A stretch of 44,143 nucleotides of DNA, from NCBI GenBank assembly GCA_026400435.1, contig JAPLOZ010000107.1, positions 1 through 44,143 of the forward strand, written 5' to 3'. This document shows, piece by piece, positions 42,950-44,143 of the stretch. The position numbers were made by a program, and so were the translations under genes. The stretch comes from Hyphomicrobiales bacterium (GTDB lineage: Bacteria > Pseudomonadota > Alphaproteobacteria > Rhizobiales > Rhizobiaceae). Numbering within the stretch: the stretch's first letter is position 1; each line of letters starts with the position of its first letter. The notes under the pieces are model-generated. The model saw only the letters and a program-made list of their open reading frames with translations. It was not told the DNA's origin and did not search any database.

Positions 42950-43273
42950 ATGGACCTAACAGCAATTGGCCGGCAAATCGCTGCAGAGGCAGCCAGAATT
43001 GGCGGCGCCACATGGCCGAAAATCCAGGCGGCGGCTCCGCTCTACATCAGGGGCTATCTGCACACGTTGGCCGACATTGCCGCGGGCGTGGGGCGCGGAG
43101 AAATCACCAGGGCTGCCGCCCGGATGTATGTCCGCAATGCCCATTTGCTTCTGATCATGGGCATCGCGAACACTTCGCAGATAGTCATGGTTCAAGTGCA
43201 GAGCCTGATGGACAGCGTCGTGAGGACCCTCAGAGGCGCCATCAACGCAGCACTGCCGGTGGCAATCCTCTAA
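42950..43273 (+). CDS. Small hydrophobic hypothetical protein
   Basis: A 107-residue protein with a good ribosome site (CAGGGAGACAGCA before ATG). It is Ala/Ile/Leu-rich, with amphipathic helices (LTAIGRQIAAEAARIG, RGYLHTLADIAAGV, ITRAAARMYVRNAHLLLIMGIA) and a hydrophobic C-terminus (INAALPVAIL). No recognised family. It lacks a signal peptide and may associate with the membrane. The frame is open upstream across the lipoprotein gene, but the ribosome site fixes the start. Co-transcription with the lipoprotein makes a joint role likely. Confidence 0.65.
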   Translation: MDLTAIGRQIAAEAARIGGATWPKIQAAAPLYIRGYLHTLADIAAGVGRGEITRAAARMYVRNAHLLLIMGIANTSQIVMVQVQSLMDSVVRTLRGAINAALPVAIL

Positions 43274-43284
43274 CCTACCGCGAA

Positions 43285-43298
43285 GGCCGACAACGGCC
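43285..43298. terminator. Small hairpin between convergent genes
   Basis: GGCCG (43285-43289), loop ACAA and CGGCC (43294-43298) form a 5-bp stem in the 29-base gap between the convergent small hydrophobic gene and dps. It may end one or both transcripts; the stem is short. Confidence 0.3.
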
Positions 43299-43302
43299 GG
43301 CC

Positions 43303-43791
43303 CTATTCCTTTTCCTGGGTATGGGCCTCCAGGAACCACAACGACTTGTCGAGCGAACGCGAGAAGGCGGTGAAGATGTCGGCGGTGCCGGCATCGCCAG
43401 CTTCGTCCGACTCGTCGATTGCCTTGCGGATGGATTTCGCCATCGCCGCATAGCGGTCGATCAGTGCGGCCAGATGATCCTTGGTCTTGTGGATGTCGGT
43501 CGGGTAGGGCTTCAGCGTCGTCGCCTTGAGAACCTCCTGCGCGGTTCCGTTAGCCGTGCCCCCCAGTTGCACCGCGCGTTCGGCGATGGTGTCGACATGG
43601 CCATCTAATTCGGTGCGGAAGCCATCGAGCTTCTCGTGGACGGCGATGAACTGGGGACCCTTGAGGTTCCAGTGCGCCTGCTTGGTGATGAGCGCGAGGT
43701 CAATCGCCTCAGCGAGCCGAGCGTTAAGCAGCTCGATCATTTTGGTCTTGGTGTCGGCTTCAATGCCGATATCGAGGTTCTTCTTGAGCAT
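43303..43791 (-). CDS. dps: DNA starvation/stationary-phase protection protein Dps
   Basis: A 162-residue ferritin-like protein that forms a dodecamer, oxidises Fe(II) with peroxide and protects DNA. The intersubunit ferroxidase ligands are in [12 protein letters not shown] (His) and [21 protein letters not shown] (His/Asp/Glu). The C-terminal [20 protein letters not shown] is the family end. GAGGAAACCCC before the ATG is a good ribosome site. It is monocistronic between two likely terminators. In alphaproteobacteria dps is commonly controlled by oxidative stress or stationary phase; no operator is obvious here. Confidence 0.95.
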   Translation of the reverse strand: MLKKNLDIGIEADTKTKMIELLNARLAEAIDLALITKQAHWNLKGPQFIAVHEKLDGFRTELDGHVDTIAERAVQLGGTANGTAQEVLKATTLKPYPTDIHKTKDHLAALIDRYAAMAKSIRKAIDESDEAGDAGTADIFTAFSRSLDKSLWFLEAHTQEKE

Positions 43792-43875
43792 GGGGTTTCC
43801 TCACTAATGTTGGAGGGATAATGCGCAGGGCGTGATGCGGTTCCAGATCGCTGGCCCGGCGCCTCGGCAGCTTGC

Positions 43876-43906
43876 AAAAAGGCGCGGACCTTTCGATCCA
43901 CGCCTT
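43876..43906 (-). terminator. Rho-independent terminator of the Hsp20 gene
   Basis: Read on the minus strand, AAGGCGTGGATC, a GAAA tetraloop and GGTCCGCGCCTT form a 12-bp stem, with two G-U pairs that pair only in this orientation, followed by TTTTT. It lies about 70 bases after the Hsp20 stop and is a canonical intrinsic terminator. Confidence 0.8.
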
Positions 43907-43979
43907 CTCTTCGGGTCGCCCCGACCGGTTCAGGAGGTTTGCAGACAGCCGAACCGCCGAGGCCGTCCGTGACCGGAAC

Positions 43980-44143
43980 TTAGTTGACCGTGGTCTCGAT
44001 GGCCTTGGGTGCCGTGCCGTTGATGGCGATGGTGCGGGCCTTCTTGGACTCAGGCAGCTCGCGCTTCAGTTCGACATGGAGCAGGCCGTTGGCGAGGCTT
44101 GCGCCCGTCACTTCGACATACTCGGCGAGCTGGAAGCGCAGTT
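43980..44143 (-). CDS. Hsp20/IbpA-type small heat-shock protein, C-terminal part
   Basis: The last 53 residues of an alpha-crystallin-domain chaperone; the start lies beyond the window end. The translation runs FQLAEYVEVTGASLANGLL, HVELKRELPESKKARTIAI and ends NGTAPKAIETTVN. The ANGLLHVELKRELPE segment is the conserved A-x-x-x-N-G-V/L-L strand of Hsp20. It holds unfolding proteins under heat stress. A matching intrinsic terminator lies downstream. Rhizobia often carry a ROSE RNA thermometer in the 5' leader of such genes, but that region is outside the window. Confidence 0.88.
   Translation of the reverse strand, partial: LRFQLAEYVEVTGASLANGLLHVELKRELPESKKARTIAINGTAPKAIETTVN

Noticed and set aside
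1..44143. tRNA, rRNA, insertion sequences, integration sites, phage genes
   Set aside because: No cloverleaf-like segment, transposase or integrase motif, or terminal repeat pair was recognised on either strand by reading; a tRNAscan or ISfinder run would be decisive.

Overview
The window is GC-rich, densely coded DNA (about 38 protein genes, short gaps, frequent ATGA/TGATG stop-start overlaps, GTG and TTG starts). The gene content suggests an alphaproteobacterium of the Rhizobiales, probably Mesorhizobium or a close relative: FrcBCA-like sugar ABC genes, a xylose pair, a carnitine/gamma-butyrobetaine degradation operon, a purine/ureide cluster with an allantoinase-OHCU decarboxylase fusion, and a rhizobial-looking intergenic palindromic repeat. 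Genus is an inference from protein style, not from a marker gene. No rRNA, tRNA, CRISPR array, transposase, integrase or phage gene was seen, and no stretch over 300 bases lacks a gene.

Layout. (1) 1-1437: 3' part of a large arylsulfatase. (2) 1545-5228, minus strand: an adenylating ligase, a carrier protein-thioesterase didomain with a Cys nucleophile, and a flavin-dependent monooxygenase-like protein with an apparent internal deletion. Together these look like a very small NRPS-like pathway and are the least explained part of the window. (3) 5407-11997: a sugar uptake and oxidation locus. An SDR, a permease and an ATPase on the minus strand diverge from a sugar epimerase/dehydrogenase, a periplasmic binding protein, a FadR-type regulator and a lactonase-like amidohydrolase. 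A palindrome of FadR-family form lies in the divergent promoter. (4) 12052-16775: cardiolipin synthase/PLD protein, EEP-family hydrolase, PPi-type phosphofructokinase and a voltage-gated-type K+ channel. (5) 16874-21908: gabT, L,D-transpeptidase, MBL hydrolase, LysE exporter and TTC38-like TPR protein. (6) 22089-24850: xylB-xylA, closed by a strong hairpin. (7) 25007-25432: two small genes, one an apparently unpaired antitoxin-like protein.

(8) 25491-32605: a GlxA/CdhR-type regulator divergent from a five-gene operon (cdhC, cdhA, acyl-CoA dehydrogenase, ADP-forming CoA ligase, enoyl-CoA hydratase). In order of chemistry the enzymes could take gamma-butyrobetaine to its CoA ester, crotonobetainyl-CoA, carnitinyl-CoA, carnitine, dehydrocarnitine and betainyl-CoA plus acetoacetate. 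No thioesterase for the last hydrolysis is present here. (9) 32678-33628: cation diffusion facilitator. (10) 33644-42355: purine catabolism. Deaminase, allA, allE and a puuE-uraD fusion lie on the minus strand, divergent from uraH-xdhA-xdhB-xdhC. Uricase and allantoate amidohydrolase are not in the window. (11) 42411-44143: a lipoprotein, a small hydrophobic protein, dps, and the 3' end of an Hsp20 gene with its terminator.
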